Numbered from the stretch's first letter, positions 1 to 8,331 are shown. The stretch: DNA of 50,366 nucleotides from an uncultured Ruminococcus sp. (GCA_902767845.1 CACXIV010000008.1:1-50366), one strand, 5' to 3'. Notes: generated by a model from the sequence alone, not told the origin. Numbers and translations are program-made.

Positions 1-168
1 TTGACACAGGCGGACGGTTCGATCATACGTTACATTGTAAAAAAGGTCGAGACCTTGGAGCCCACAGAGCTGAATAAGCTGACAGCGGGGGAGTATGACC
101 TCACGCTGTTTACCTGCACTCCCACCGGCGCCGCAAGGGCTACCGTGCGGTGTGACAGGATGGAATAG
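1..168 (+). CDS. Sortase, C-terminal fragment (5' end outside window)
   Basis: An open frame enters from the left edge and stops at TAG 166-168, giving 55 residues. It contains the sortase active-site segment LTLFTCTP followed eleven residues after the Cys by Arg in ATVRC. In sortases the TLxTC cysteine attacks the sorting-motif threonyl bond and the downstream Arg stabilises the oxyanion. The protein would act on the outer face of the membrane, attaching surface proteins to peptidoglycan or to pilin subunits. The preceding RYIVKKVETLEP stretch fits the beta-strand region before the catalytic strand. The class (B, C, D or E) cannot be decided from this fragment. No ribosome site can be judged because the start is missing. 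Confidence 0.8.
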   Translation: MTQADGSIIRYIVKKVETLEPTELNKLTAGEYDLTLFTCTPTGAARATVRCDRME

Positions 169-278
169 AAGGTGTTTTATAGAGTAATATAGAATAAAAG
201 AATCGTATTATTCGTGCGATGGGCAGTAGACCATACTTCCACCAAGGTGACGTTACCATTAGGTTCTGGTCCGCGAGG

Positions 279-308
279 GTGCAGGTTCAAGTCCTGTCAG
301 GCGCACCA
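279..308 (+). pseudogene. tRNA-Leu-like 3' end (T arm, acceptor 3' strand, CCA) without a matching 5' half
   Basis: Bases 281-297 form a standard T arm: GCAGG, loop TTCAAGT, CCTGT. They are followed by CAGGCGC, discriminator A and CCA, as in many clostridial tRNA-Leu genes. The expected 5' acceptor strand GCGCCTG is absent from the 100 bases upstream. Bases 259-278 weakly resemble a Leu anticodon/variable-arm region with deletions. A 5-bp alternative pairing GTGCG (214-218) with CGCAC (302-306) exists. A good terminator follows at 319-358, so the RNA may still be made. It could be a decayed tRNA, the attachment-site remnant of an integrated element, or an odd tRNA-like RNA. What is seen is only the 3' tRNA signature. 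Confidence 0.5.
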
Positions 309-318
309 AGCGAAGGTA

Positions 319-358
319 ATCCGAACCTTCTCCCTGTCGGAGACGGGTTCGGATTTTT
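319..358 (+). terminator. Rho-independent terminator after the tRNA-like element
   Basis: A 9-bp perfect stem (319-327 with 346-354) with additional inner pairing is followed by TTTTT. It lies 10 bases past the CCA of the tRNA-like 3' end. Confidence 0.8.
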
Positions 359-684
359 CTGCGCCTGTCCGAATTTCATCAGTAAAATTCTCAAAATATA
401 ATACCTCTGATTTATATTCATTCAATGAAAGAGTATTTTTTTCGCAAAACAGCATATAATCCGTTGATTCTATGATTTGAAATATTTATATAAGATTTAT
501 GTAAACCAAAACGGCAGATATACCTCAAAGTATGTCTGCCGTTTTTATATATTCCAAAGCTCTTTTGCTTATAGAAGGATAATTATTTATCGCAGCTTTG
601 GATTATATGTTTTATTTAGCTTTTCTTCGTGAATCCGGATATTTATCAACTGCGTATTTTTGTATTATAACAGCGTCGGGGATA
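359..684. other. AT-rich intergenic stretch with one bidirectional hairpin
   Basis: No coding frame with a ribosome site is visible. It holds the 510-546 hairpin and a short inverted repeat CCAAAGCT/AGCTTTGG (553-560 and 593-600). The rest is AT-rich with no recognised motif. Confidence 0.6.
510..546. terminator. Bidirectional terminator-like hairpin
   Basis: ACGGCAGA pairs with TCTGCCGT around a 20-base centre that is itself partly complementary. T-runs follow on the plus strand and, more weakly, on the minus strand. On the minus strand it lies about 140 bases beyond the response regulator stop. Confidence 0.65.
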
Positions 685-1335
685 TCAACCGTCACGCTTG
701 CGATCCTTTTCGCTGACGACCAAGCCGAGGGATTTCGCGTTCATCGCGAGCTCCAGCCTGTTTGAAAAGCCTGTTTTCACCATAATATTCTGGATATGGC
801 GCTTTACGGTGTTGGGCGAGATATGCAGGCGTTCGGCGATCTCTTCATTCGTAAGGCTCGCTGTCAGCTCGCGCAGGACGTCGAGCTCGCGCTCGGTCAG
901 ATCCCCTCGCTTGATCTTGCCGAACTTCACCTCGGGCTTATCGCTCGGATACACCGACTCGCCTACCACGGTCCTGTCCATCAGATCTATCAGGCTTCTG
1001 TTATCGTATTCCTTGTACCAAAAGCTCTCTACGCCCATAGCCTTTGCCTTTTGTTCCCAGCTTGTCTCCGACGCGGAGGTGGTGAGGATTATTTTTACCT
1101 CGGGGTGTGATTTTTTGATTTGCCCCGCGGCGGTAAGTCCGTCTACTCCCTCCTGCATCATTATATCCAAAATCAGCAGGTCGGCTACGTTCGAGTCGAG
1201 GTATTCGACCGCTTCCTGAGCGGTGCGAAGTCCTGCCGATAGAGTATAATTGACTGCCGAACGGACGTACATCTCAAAAAATCCGCGCGAGATATTTTGA
1301 TCGTCCGCGACTACTACCCTTACAGGCTTGCTCAT
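685..1335 (-). CDS. LuxR/NarL-family two-component response regulator
   Basis: This 216-residue cytoplasmic transcription factor has an N-terminal receiver (about 5-125): acidic pair D11-D12, phospho-acceptor D57 in LLILDIMM, switch Thr/Ser near 85-87 and conserved K108. A LuxR-type helix-turn-helix follows (about 146-205), beginning LTERELDVL and including the recognition helix ISPNTVKRHI. All receiver catalytic residues are present, so phosphorylation-driven DNA binding is expected. The kinase and 7TM sensor genes lie just upstream on the same strand. A terminator (1436-1471) separates them and AT-rich sequence with TATAAT precedes this gene, so it is probably transcribed on its own. The ATG follows GGAAGTGATGTT. 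Its target genes are unknown. Confidence 0.93.
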   Translation of the reverse strand: MSKPVRVVVADDQNISRGFFEMYVRSAVNYTLSAGLRTAQEAVEYLDSNVADLLILDIMMQEGVDGLTAAGQIKKSHPEVKIILTTSASETSWEQKAKAMGVESFWYKEYDNRSLIDLMDRTVVGESVYPSDKPEVKFGKIKRGDLTERELDVLRELTASLTNEEIAERLHISPNTVKRHIQNIMVKTGFSNRLELAMNAKSLGLVVSEKDRKRDG

Positions 1336-1435
1336 AACATCACTTCCTTAAAAATGCAATAAATAATATACTGATTCTATTATATTATAACCTATTTTAA
1401 GCCGTTTTGTATATCACCCATCTGTACCATATATC

Positions 1436-1471
1436 AAAAACTGCCACCCTCAGCTTACGTCAGGATGGCAG
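1436..1471 (-). terminator. Terminator of the sensor/kinase operon
   Basis: CTGCCA (1441-1446) pairs with TGGCAG (1466-1471) with extra inner pairs. On the minus strand a T-run (bases 1436-1440) follows. It starts 14 bases after the kinase stop. Confidence 0.8.
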
Positions 1472-1484
1472 TGTTGATGTTGAA

Positions 1485-2750
1485 TTATAATTCTATCGTC
1501 AGGCAAAATAAGGGTCGGCTTTGCGTGGTCATTGTGCCGCCTGCTTCTTCTACGCTGCGGCGCAGAGATAACAGACCGCCGCTCTCGGCTATCTCGCCCT
1601 TCGGCGGTTTACCGTTATTGGTAATGACGATCTCATTTTCGCCGAGCGTCACATTCAGACGGTCGCCGCCGGCGTGCTTGACCGTGTTCGCGGCGCACTC
1701 CTGTATCGCGTGAGCGAGGATCGTGCGTGCGCTTGCCTGTTCGGGCAGACTGCCGTTGATATCCACCGTAACGCCGATCGACTGTGTTATCCATAACACC
1801 TCTGTCAGCATGTCATTCTGTTCATCCGCCGGTTCCTTGTACTCGCCGAGCAGAAATGAATTCATCTGCGTCGTCGTGATATAGACAAGGTTCGCGTCGG
1901 TGTCGTCCGGGTGTTTCAGATAATGCCGACCCATGAGCAGGACTTGCCCGAGCTGATTATGCAGGGCAGCGCGTGCCGCCGCTTCTTCCTGCGCGACGAA
2001 CATATCGCCCGACAGGTCACTTACCGCCTGCATACGGCGCTTGATCTCCTGCAAATGCGCGTTCTTCGCCTTCAGCTCCTCGGTCACGCGGTAGCGCTCG
2101 GTCACGTCGATCGCCGTCAGGCAGTTGTATTCTCTGCCTCTCTCGGTCAAGGCGCTTTGCTCAAACTGATACACCGTGCCGCTTTGGAGCTTGACAAAAA
2201 AGCGGTTATTTTGTTCCTCGCCGTCCGCTTCGATCTGCGCCGTAAAGCGGTTCGCGTCTGAGAGAAGGTGTCCCGTCAGCTCGCGGCATATCATATCCAT
2301 TTTGAGATTGGAAAGCAGGACGGTTCCCGTATCGTCGCTGATACAGATTCCCGCAGGAAGCAGATCGACCGTCTGACGGATCGCGTCGGGCGTGAGGTGT
2401 TCCTTTCGGTATCTGAGATTACCGCGGAACAGCAGGATCAGAACAGCAAAGCCAATCAGCTCTCCGCATACGCTCCACAGCCATGGCTGATCGAATATCG
2501 CCCATTCAAACTCCTGAAACATCCATTCGTCCTCCGGCGAGATGAATCGCGTTATGGCAAAGTCCATAATAACGATCAACAGCGCAAAGCACAGCAGAAG
2601 GTTGATGACGGAAGCTGTCAGGTGCATTTTGTCGCGCCTGTATCGGATGGCTTGAAACAGCTCGGCGGTCTGACCGATCATAAGCAGGATCACAAAAATG
2701 CCGATCAGATAATACAGCAGCGAGCCGCTGATAGACTGTAGGCTCGTCAT
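1485..2750 (-). CDS. Membrane histidine kinase, NarL/DesK-like
   Basis: The 421-residue protein has about three N-terminal membrane helices (near 12-34, 46-68, 94-108), a PAS-like domain (about 125-220) and a coiled linker. A HisKA_3-like segment ALHNQLGQVLL follows with candidate phospho-His H264, then a C-terminal HATPase. The N-box is ECAANTVKHA (N355) and the G-box is ESGGLLSLRRSVEEAGG. It should autophosphorylate and pass phosphate to the LuxR-type regulator encoded next. One oddity is that the residue after the His is Asn where the family usually has Asp. The start overlaps the stop of the upstream sensor gene by 4 bases (ATGA), implying translational coupling. The signal sensed is unknown. 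Confidence 0.85.
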   Translation of the reverse strand: MTSLQSISGSLLYYLIGIFVILLMIGQTAELFQAIRYRRDKMHLTASVINLLLCFALLIVIMDFAITRFISPEDEWMFQEFEWAIFDQPWLWSVCGELIGFAVLILLFRGNLRYRKEHLTPDAIRQTVDLLPAGICISDDTGTVLLSNLKMDMICRELTGHLLSDANRFTAQIEADGEEQNNRFFVKLQSGTVYQFEQSALTERGREYNCLTAIDVTERYRVTEELKAKNAHLQEIKRRMQAVSDLSGDMFVAQEEAAARAALHNQLGQVLLMGRHYLKHPDDTDANLVYITTTQMNSFLLGEYKEPADEQNDMLTEVLWITQSIGVTVDINGSLPEQASARTILAHAIQECAANTVKHAGGDRLNVTLGENEIVITNNGKPPKGEIAESGGLLSLRRSVEEAGGTMTTQSRPLFCLTIEL

Positions 2751-4390
2751 ACCGCCTCACCTCCCGTCGCGTTGACCGTCAGGAAGGTCAGGTCGTCGCT
2801 CGACTTGCGCTCGACAGGGAGCAGGGTCGGCGGCAAATCGGGATCACGCTCCGCTTCGATCGCCAGACGGATTCCGTTCTTTGTCAGCGAGGCGGTCATG
2901 CGCTTCATATACGGCAGGTAGGCTTCGATCAGCGTTTCAAAGGTATCATATAAATTATGTATCGCGGATAAGGGCAGGTCGGAATACTCCTCGCCGACAG
3001 CCGCCGCATGTATGCCGCAGCACTCCAAAAACCGCGTCGTTTCCTGCAAGGACAGAAACAGCTCGCGGTTGCTTTTCGGGAGCGTTTCTTCGGACAAAAG
3101 TATCAGATTGCTCTTGCGCTTTGAATAGGCGTTATAGACGCAGCATTCGGCAAGGGCTTTGCTGAACCCGGGCGTGTCATGCTCGACGTTGGCTAACAAT
3201 TTTTCGATTTTTTTCTGCTTCGGATAGAGCGCTCGGGCTATCTTGTCATACACCTGATTCTGCGCATCAAAATGCGCCTGCTTTTCTTTCAGCTTGTTCT
3301 CTACGGCGATCAGGTCGTTTTCTTCGCTGAGGATATCGTTGGCTTCTTTCAAACGGCAGTTCTCACGGTGCAGATCGGTCTCGTCCACTGTCCAGAAGGC
3401 ATAGCCTGCCTGTATCGGCATACCCGATAGCCGCGTATCGTCGTCGAGATAGACCGGCGCGGTAACGGACGCGGACAACTGTTCCGCTGCCGCCGTGACG
3501 GGGACAGCGGATTTGAAAACAGGCTCAAACTTCCTGTCCGCGATCATCACAGGAAGATCGAGCTGAGAGAAAAAGCCGCTGTGATTTTCGTTATATGGTA
3601 TCAACCGCTCACGTATACAAATTTCCATAACGCCCAGCATACAGAAGATGTGTACCTCGGGGACGTTGAACATAGCCGGTATCTTGTGCTTGTTAAAAAA
3701 GAGAACACAGACTAAAACCAGCGTTATCCATATCAAGAGAACAGCGATCAGCATGACCGTCATACGGACGGGGCGTTTTCTCGTTTCACGGAACAGCAGG
3801 ATAAAACCTGCAAGCGCTGTCAGACCCATCCACGCATACATCATATAAAAAACGATCCCGAGAGAATATGTCCCGGTTTTGACGGCGAATTGAGAAATCC
3901 CGACCTTTGGAGCGTAGACAAATCCGTGCAGATCGTTCGTCATCACCAAAACCGAAAGTATCAACGCGGGGATCAGAAGCAGCATTTCACGGTGGGGATC
4001 ATCCTCCCGTTCTCCGCGGCGGATCCGGATACAGGTCATCAAAAACAGCGTCGGGATCATCACCTGAGGGATCCAATAGGCATATACGGCATACCGTGAC
4101 GGTATCGCGTCAGCTTCGGCGATCCGATATTTGAACACCCGCAGCGTCAGATACAATAGCATAAGGAACGCTGCCGCGAGGATATACGCGCGCGCCTTTG
4201 TCGGCAGCAGCCTTGAACGGACTGACTGCATCCGGTAAAGCAGCAGCCCGGAGTAGATCAGAAAATTCGCACTGAACATAACTGTGTTCAAAAACAGATT
4301 GTCCGTGCCGGTGAACAGATAGCATACTCCCGACACAATCAAAAAGCCGATGAATACGATCGTCTGTTTGATTTCTTTTCGGTCAGCCAC
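2747..4390 (-). CDS. 7TM-type membrane sensor protein without kinase core
   Basis: This 547-residue protein has seven predicted membrane helices in the first 235 residues. They resemble the histidine kinase N-terminal 7TM region, including a TNDLHG motif between helices five and six. The soluble part has a PAS-like or degenerate sensor segment (about 245-340) and a charged coiled coil (about 345-400). It ends with a helical region of about 140 residues lacking the H, N and G boxes, so it cannot be a kinase itself. The GTG start has GGGAGG seven bases before it and a TTGCAT-N17-TATAAT promoter lies at 4422-4450. It overlaps the kinase gene by 4 bases. I infer that it senses a ligand and controls the adjacent kinase. 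Confidence 0.75.
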   Translation of the reverse strand: MADRKEIKQTIVFIGFLIVSGVCYLFTGTDNLFLNTVMFSANFLIYSGLLLYRMQSVRSRLLPTKARAYILAAAFLMLLYLTLRVFKYRIAEADAIPSRYAVYAYWIPQVMIPTLFLMTCIRIRRGEREDDPHREMLLLIPALILSVLVMTNDLHGFVYAPKVGISQFAVKTGTYSLGIVFYMMYAWMGLTALAGFILLFRETRKRPVRMTVMLIAVLLIWITLVLVCVLFFNKHKIPAMFNVPEVHIFCMLGVMEICIRERLIPYNENHSGFFSQLDLPVMIADRKFEPVFKSAVPVTAAAEQLSASVTAPVYLDDDTRLSGMPIQAGYAFWTVDETDLHRENCRLKEANDILSEENDLIAVENKLKEKQAHFDAQNQVYDKIARALYPKQKKIEKLLANVEHDTPGFSKALAECCVYNAYSKRKSNLILLSEETLPKSNRELFLSLQETTRFLECCGIHAAAVGEEYSDLPLSAIHNLYDTFETLIEAYLPYMKRMTASLTKNGIRLAIEAERDPDLPPTLLPVERKSSDDLTFLTVNATGGEAV

Positions 4391-4421
4391 GAATCATCCT
4401 CCCTTCATTTGCTCTGACTAA

Positions 4422-4450
4422 ATTATATCCGAACAATACTATAAATGCAA
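4422..4450 (-). promoter_or_regulatory. Promoter of the 7TM sensor/kinase operon
   Basis: On the minus strand TTGCAT (4445-4450), a 17-base spacer and TATAAT (4422-4427) lie 32 bases before the GTG start. Confidence 0.7.
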
Positions 4451-4662
4451 CTGTGTATTTTTTTACCGATCTTTGATTTTGGAAATATAAGCAAGGAAAA
4501 AGAATAGCGGTCAGAGATAGCGAATTTCTGTATTTCACGCTTTCGATCACTCCTGTTCGATCCGAGGCTCGCGGTTTGTCGGGATTTTTTACAAGTGTCC
4601 GTCTTCATTTTGGCGTTTGGACGGCAGATTAACCAAATCTTGTAGCACGCAAAAAAAATCAT

Positions 4663-4691
4663 TTGTTATCGGATTGGCAATATGCTATAAT
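4663..4691 (+). promoter_or_regulatory. Promoter of the 4738 membrane protein
   Basis: TTGTTA (4663-4668), a 17-base spacer and TATAAT (4686-4691) precede the gene. The remaining part of the 4391-4737 gap holds only the divergent promoter of the sensor operon and no recognisable gene. Confidence 0.7.
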
Positions 4692-4737
4692 GTTTTTGCG
4701 TTTTACGCAAAAATATGCAAAAAGACGGAGGAACAAT

Positions 4738-5496
4738 ATGTCAGAAGAAATCAAAGAGCTCGAGGCTGTCGAGGCGGAAGCCGCCGAAGAGACCGCCAAG
4801 GACGGGGCTCCCGGAAAGAAGAAATTTTTTACATCAAACCGTATCGAGGTTCTCTGCGCGGTATTCCTGGGCATCACCGCCCTGCTCACCGCCTGGGCAA
4901 CATGGATAGGCTCGCTTCACGGCGGCAATCAGGCGACGAACTACACAAAGAGCAACAACCTCGCCGCCGAGGGAAATGCGGAATACAACGCGGCAATGCA
5001 GCTTTATCTTTCAGATATGCTGGCGTGGAACACCGCTATCGACTATTCGCTTGACGCCGAGGTCGCCGAAATGAAGGGCAGCACGGCTGAGGCGGAGATC
5101 TACCGCAGTAAGATGGAGACATACATCAATCAAAACAGCAGCGAAATCATGACGGAGGCCATCAACCAGATGGACGATAACATGGTCTCACCCTTCCAGG
5201 TCGAGGGCACGGTCGATAAGTACTTTACCCATTCCAACGAGCTTATCGCCGAGTCGCAGAAGCTGCTCGAGGAGGGCAAGACGGACAACGCCCACGGCGA
5301 CGCCTATAATCTGGTCAACGTCATCTATTCCGTAGTGCTGTTCCTGCTCGGTGTCGTAGGTATCTTCAAGAGCCTGCCTAACCGCGCGGTAGTGCTTATC
5401 ATCGCGATCATCGGCGTCGTTCTCGCTACGATCTATATGTGCACCATTCCGCTGCCCACGGGCTTCAATATCCTGAGCTTCTTCGGTATCGGCTGA
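4738..5496 (+). CDS. Membrane protein of unknown function
   Basis: The start is the ATG at 4738, preceded by GGAGGAACAAT. The in-frame ORF extending further left overlaps the promoter. The 252-residue product has an acidic N-terminus rich in Glu and Ala, then one membrane helix (about 37-55). An approximately 130-residue, largely helical, polar and probably extracytoplasmic segment follows, and two closely spaced helices near the C-terminus (about 190-240) end it. The layout is similar to that of DUF4337-type proteins, but I do not recognise diagnostic residues. It stands alone with its own promoter. Codon use matches its neighbours. Confidence 0.75.
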   Translation: MSEEIKELEAVEAEAAEETAKDGAPGKKKFFTSNRIEVLCAVFLGITALLTAWATWIGSLHGGNQATNYTKSNNLAAEGNAEYNAAMQLYLSDMLAWNTAIDYSLDAEVAEMKGSTAEAEIYRSKMETYINQNSSEIMTEAINQMDDNMVSPFQVEGTVDKYFTHSNELIAESQKLLEEGKTDNAHGDAYNLVNVIYSVVLFLLGVVGIFKSLPNRAVVLIIAIIGVVLATIYMCTIPLPTGFNILSFFGIG

Positions 5497-5577
5497 TACC
5501 CCTGATATAAAGTTGCAGGAATACCTCATGCGACGGGCATGTATTCTTATTTCATGATTTCAGATTTTTACAGTAAC

Positions 5578-5621
5578 AAAAAATTCACCCGTCCGGAGCC
5601 GTATCGGTTCCGGACGGGTGA
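5578..5621 (-). terminator. Terminator of the feo operon
   Basis: A 13-bp perfect stem (5585-5597 with 5609-5621) is followed on the minus strand by a T-run (5578-5583). It lies about 60 bases beyond the last feo gene. It faces the end of the rightward membrane protein gene and may stop that transcript too. Confidence 0.85.
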
Positions 5622-5677
5622 TGTTGTGATAAAAGCTTTTTCGGTTTTGCGACAGGGTCGGTCGCCTCGGAAAGCGC

Positions 5678-5854
5678 CTATTTCTTGTGACACGCGCCGT
5701 GCATGGCGCAGTTCTTGCAGTTTCCGCAGTTACAAACTACCGATTTTCCCTGTTTTTTCTTTCTGACCATGTTGATTATTATGGCGGCAACTATACCTGC
5801 AAGCGCCGCGCATATTATTATTGTCCAAAAATTGCCTGCAAGCCATTGAAGCAT
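5678..5854 (-). CDS. FeoB-associated Cys-rich membrane protein
   Basis: This 58-residue protein has one membrane helix (about 8-30), a basic stretch RKKKQ and a C-terminal cysteine cluster CNCGNCKNCAMHGACH (five Cys and two His). That is the pattern of the small FeoB-associated Cys-rich proteins (the FeoC-position partner of Firmicutes ferrous iron systems). The cluster faces the cytosol if the positive-inside rule holds, so it may handle iron arriving through FeoB. The start overlaps the feoB stop by one base (TAATG), so translation is coupled, and the feo terminator follows. Its exact biochemical role is not known. Confidence 0.88.
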   Translation of the reverse strand: MLQWLAGNFWTIIICAALAGIVAAIIINMVRKKKQGKSVVCNCGNCKNCAMHGACHKK

Positions 5855-8331
5855 TATTTTACCTTCACTTTCTTTGTCAGCTTTTTCGATTCCTTGTAGG
5901 GCTTAAAGAGCATGAACAGCATACCCGCGATAAGAAGGATGGATACGATCAGACCGATGATATTCAAATTGCCCGTGAACGCGCTGCCGATCTGGTTGAT
6001 ACAGAGGGCGATCACATACGCGAAGCCGCACTGGTAAATGATAGCGAACGCCGTCCATTTCGCGGAGTTCATCTCGCGCTTGATCGCGCCCATAGCAGCG
6101 AAGCAGGGAGCGCAAAGCAGATTGAATACGAGGAACGAGAAGCCCGAAACGCTTGTGAATACGGTAGCGAGCGTCGCCCAAACAGAGAGATCGCCTCCGC
6201 CGTAAAGCACGCCCATGGTGCCGACGATATTCTCCTTCGCGATAAGACCTGTGATTGATGCGACAGCCGCCTGCCAGTTGCCCCAGCCGAGCGGAGCGAA
6301 TATCCATGAGATACCGTTGCCGATCGCCGCCAGAATGCTGTTGCCGATTTCCTCCTCGGCAAGCATGGTGAACGCGCCGTCGATCCAGCCGAAGCGGCTC
6401 AGGAACCAAAGTACGATGGTCGAAAGCAGGATGATCGTGCCCGCCTTTTTGATGAACGACCAGCCGCGCTCCCACATCGAGCGGAGCACGTTGCCGACGG
6501 TCGGGATGTGGTACGCCGGAAGCTCCATTACGAACGGAGCCGGCTCGCCGGAGAACATTCTTGTCTTTTTCAGCATTATGCCGGAGATAATGATCGCCGC
6601 CATGCCGATAAAGTACGCTCCTGTGCTGACCCACGGCGATCCGCCGAAGATCGCGCCGGCGATCATCGCGATAAAGGGAACCTTAGCGCCGCAGGGGATA
6701 AAGGTGGTAGTCATGATAGTCATGCGGCGGTCGCGCTCGTTTTCAATAGTACGCGACGCCATAATGCCGGGGATTCCGCAGCCGGTTCCGATAAGGATCG
6801 GGATAAACGATTTGCCCGAAAGACCGAAGCGGCGGAATATCCTGTCGAGCACGAACGCGATACGCGCCATGTATCCGCAGGCTTCAAGGATAGCCAGCAG
6901 CAGGAAGAGCACGAGCATCTGCGGCACAAAGCCGAGCACCGCGCCTACGCCGCCGATGATTCCATCGAGTATCAGACCCGACAGCCATTCGGGAGCGTTA
7001 GCGGCTTCAAGCCAGCCTCCCACGATCGAAGGTATACCGGGGACCCATACTCCGAATTCTGACGGATCGTCGGATTTGCCCTCGTTCTTTTCAAATGTCT
7101 CCGCGGCAGCCTTTACATCCTCGCCTGAAACGGTCTCCTCGGTTATCTCAAGGGTATCCTCGTCCTCGGACTCATATGTAAACTCGTCGTCGTCCTTAAC
7201 GCCTGCCGCAAAATCTTTAACGGTTGCGATCGCCGCGTCCGCGTCGTAATCCTCGTTCTCAAAATCGAGCGCTTCCAATACCGCGTCGTTTTCCGTGGCT
7301 TCCGCCGCGCCCGATAATACGCCGATAGCCTCGGCCTGCTCCTCGGACTGTGCCGTGCCGATAGCGAACAGGTGATATCCGTCGCCGAATACTCCGTCGT
7401 TCATCCAGTCGGTAGCAAGCTTTCCTACGCCGACCATCGAGATGTAGTATACAAGGAACATCACAATAATAAATATCGGCAGACCGAGCCAGCGGTTGGT
7501 AACGACCTTGTCGATCTTGTCGGAGGTAGAGAGCTGACCCTTTTGCTTGTTCTTGTAAACGCCGTAGATGATCTTGCCGATATACAGATAGCGCTCGTTT
7601 GTTATGATACTCTCGGCGTCGTCGTCATATTCTTCCTCGACTGCCTTGATGTCGTTTTCAATGTGATTTTTTGTCGCCTCGTCAAGACCGAGCTTTTCGA
7701 TCACCTTTTCGTCGCGCTCAAAGATCTTGACCGCGTACCAGCGCTGCTGCTCCTCGGGCATATCGTGAACGCAGGCTTCCTCGATATGAGCGATAGCGTG
7801 CTCGACCGAGCCCTCGAAGGTGTGCATGGGAACGGGCTTTTTCTCCTCTGCCGCCCTGATTGCTGTCTCGGCAGCCTCCGCGACGCCCTTGTTTTTAAGA
7901 GCGGAGATCTCAACCACCTTGCAGCCTAAAGCGCGCGCCAGCTCCTTTGTGTTGATTTTAACGCCTGTTTTCTCAACGACGTCCATCATATTGACGGCAA
8001 CGACAACAGGGATACCCAGCTCGCAGAGCTGAGTGGTCAGATACAGGTTTCGCTCAAGGTTGGTGCCGTCGACGATATTCAAAATAGCGTCGGGGCGGTG
8101 CTCGATCAAATAGTTACGCGCCACTACCTCCTCCATTGTGTAAGGGGAGAGGGAGTAGATGCCCGGAAGGTCGGTGATAGTCACGTCGGAGTGCTTTTTG
8201 AGCTTTCCTTCCTTTTTCTCTACGGTAACGCCCGGCCAGTTGCCGACAAATTGATTCGCGCCGGTCAGAGCGTTGAACAGCGTTGTTTTACCGCTGTTGG
8301 GGTTGCCCGCGAGGGCAATCGTCATCTTCAT
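5854..8331 (-). CDS. feoB: Ferrous iron transporter FeoB
   Basis: The 825-residue inner-membrane Fe(II) transporter starts with a G-protein domain: P-loop GNPNSGKTT at about 9-17, DLPG near 55 and NMMD near 116. A helical guanine-dissociation-inhibitor-like region (about 165-265) follows. The membrane core holds two Gate-like halves, one containing the conserved GTGCGIPG and the other CAPCFAAMG. An acidic insertion of about 100 residues (roughly 320-425, rich in Asp, Glu and Ala) sits in the loop after the first membrane helix. The ATG is preceded by GAGGAA. It lies between feoA and the Cys-rich partner gene. A GTTAG-N6-CTAAC box 107 bases upstream suggests its own metal-dependent control. 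Confidence 0.97.
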   Translation of the reverse strand: MKMTIALAGNPNSGKTTLFNALTGANQFVGNWPGVTVEKKEGKLKKHSDVTITDLPGIYSLSPYTMEEVVARNYLIEHRPDAILNIVDGTNLERNLYLTTQLCELGIPVVVAVNMMDVVEKTGVKINTKELARALGCKVVEISALKNKGVAEAAETAIRAAEEKKPVPMHTFEGSVEHAIAHIEEACVHDMPEEQQRWYAVKIFERDEKVIEKLGLDEATKNHIENDIKAVEEEYDDDAESIITNERYLYIGKIIYGVYKNKQKGQLSTSDKIDKVVTNRWLGLPIFIIVMFLVYYISMVGVGKLATDWMNDGVFGDGYHLFAIGTAQSEEQAEAIGVLSGAAEATENDAVLEALDFENEDYDADAAIATVKDFAAGVKDDDEFTYESEDEDTLEITEETVSGEDVKAAAETFEKNEGKSDDPSEFGVWVPGIPSIVGGWLEAANAPEWLSGLILDGIIGGVGAVLGFVPQMLVLFLLLAILEACGYMARIAFVLDRIFRRFGLSGKSFIPILIGTGCGIPGIMASRTIENERDRRMTIMTTTFIPCGAKVPFIAMIAGAIFGGSPWVSTGAYFIGMAAIIISGIMLKKTRMFSGEPAPFVMELPAYHIPTVGNVLRSMWERGWSFIKKAGTIILLSTIVLWFLSRFGWIDGAFTMLAEEEIGNSILAAIGNGISWIFAPLGWGNWQAAVASITGLIAKENIVGTMGVLYGGGDLSVWATLATVFTSVSGFSFLVFNLLCAPCFAAMGAIKREMNSAKWTAFAIIYQCGFAYVIALCINQIGSAFTGNLNIIGLIVSILLIAGMLFMLFKPYKESKKLTKKVKVK

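Noticed and set aside
298-367. Possible permuted tRNA: acceptor 3' strand CAGGCGC at 298-304 and complementary GCGCCTG at 361-367
   Set aside because: A terminator lies between the two pieces, and the sequence after 367 shows no D arm or anticodon arm. The 8-bp match is most likely chance or a weak outer clamp.
214-459. 81-codon plus-strand ORF
   Set aside because: It runs through the tRNA-like element and its terminator, with no ribosome site and no recognisable protein pattern.
4423-4662. 79-codon minus-strand ORF in the gap between the sensor operon and the membrane protein
   Set aside because: No ribosome site, overlaps the sensor promoter and has basic, low-quality composition.
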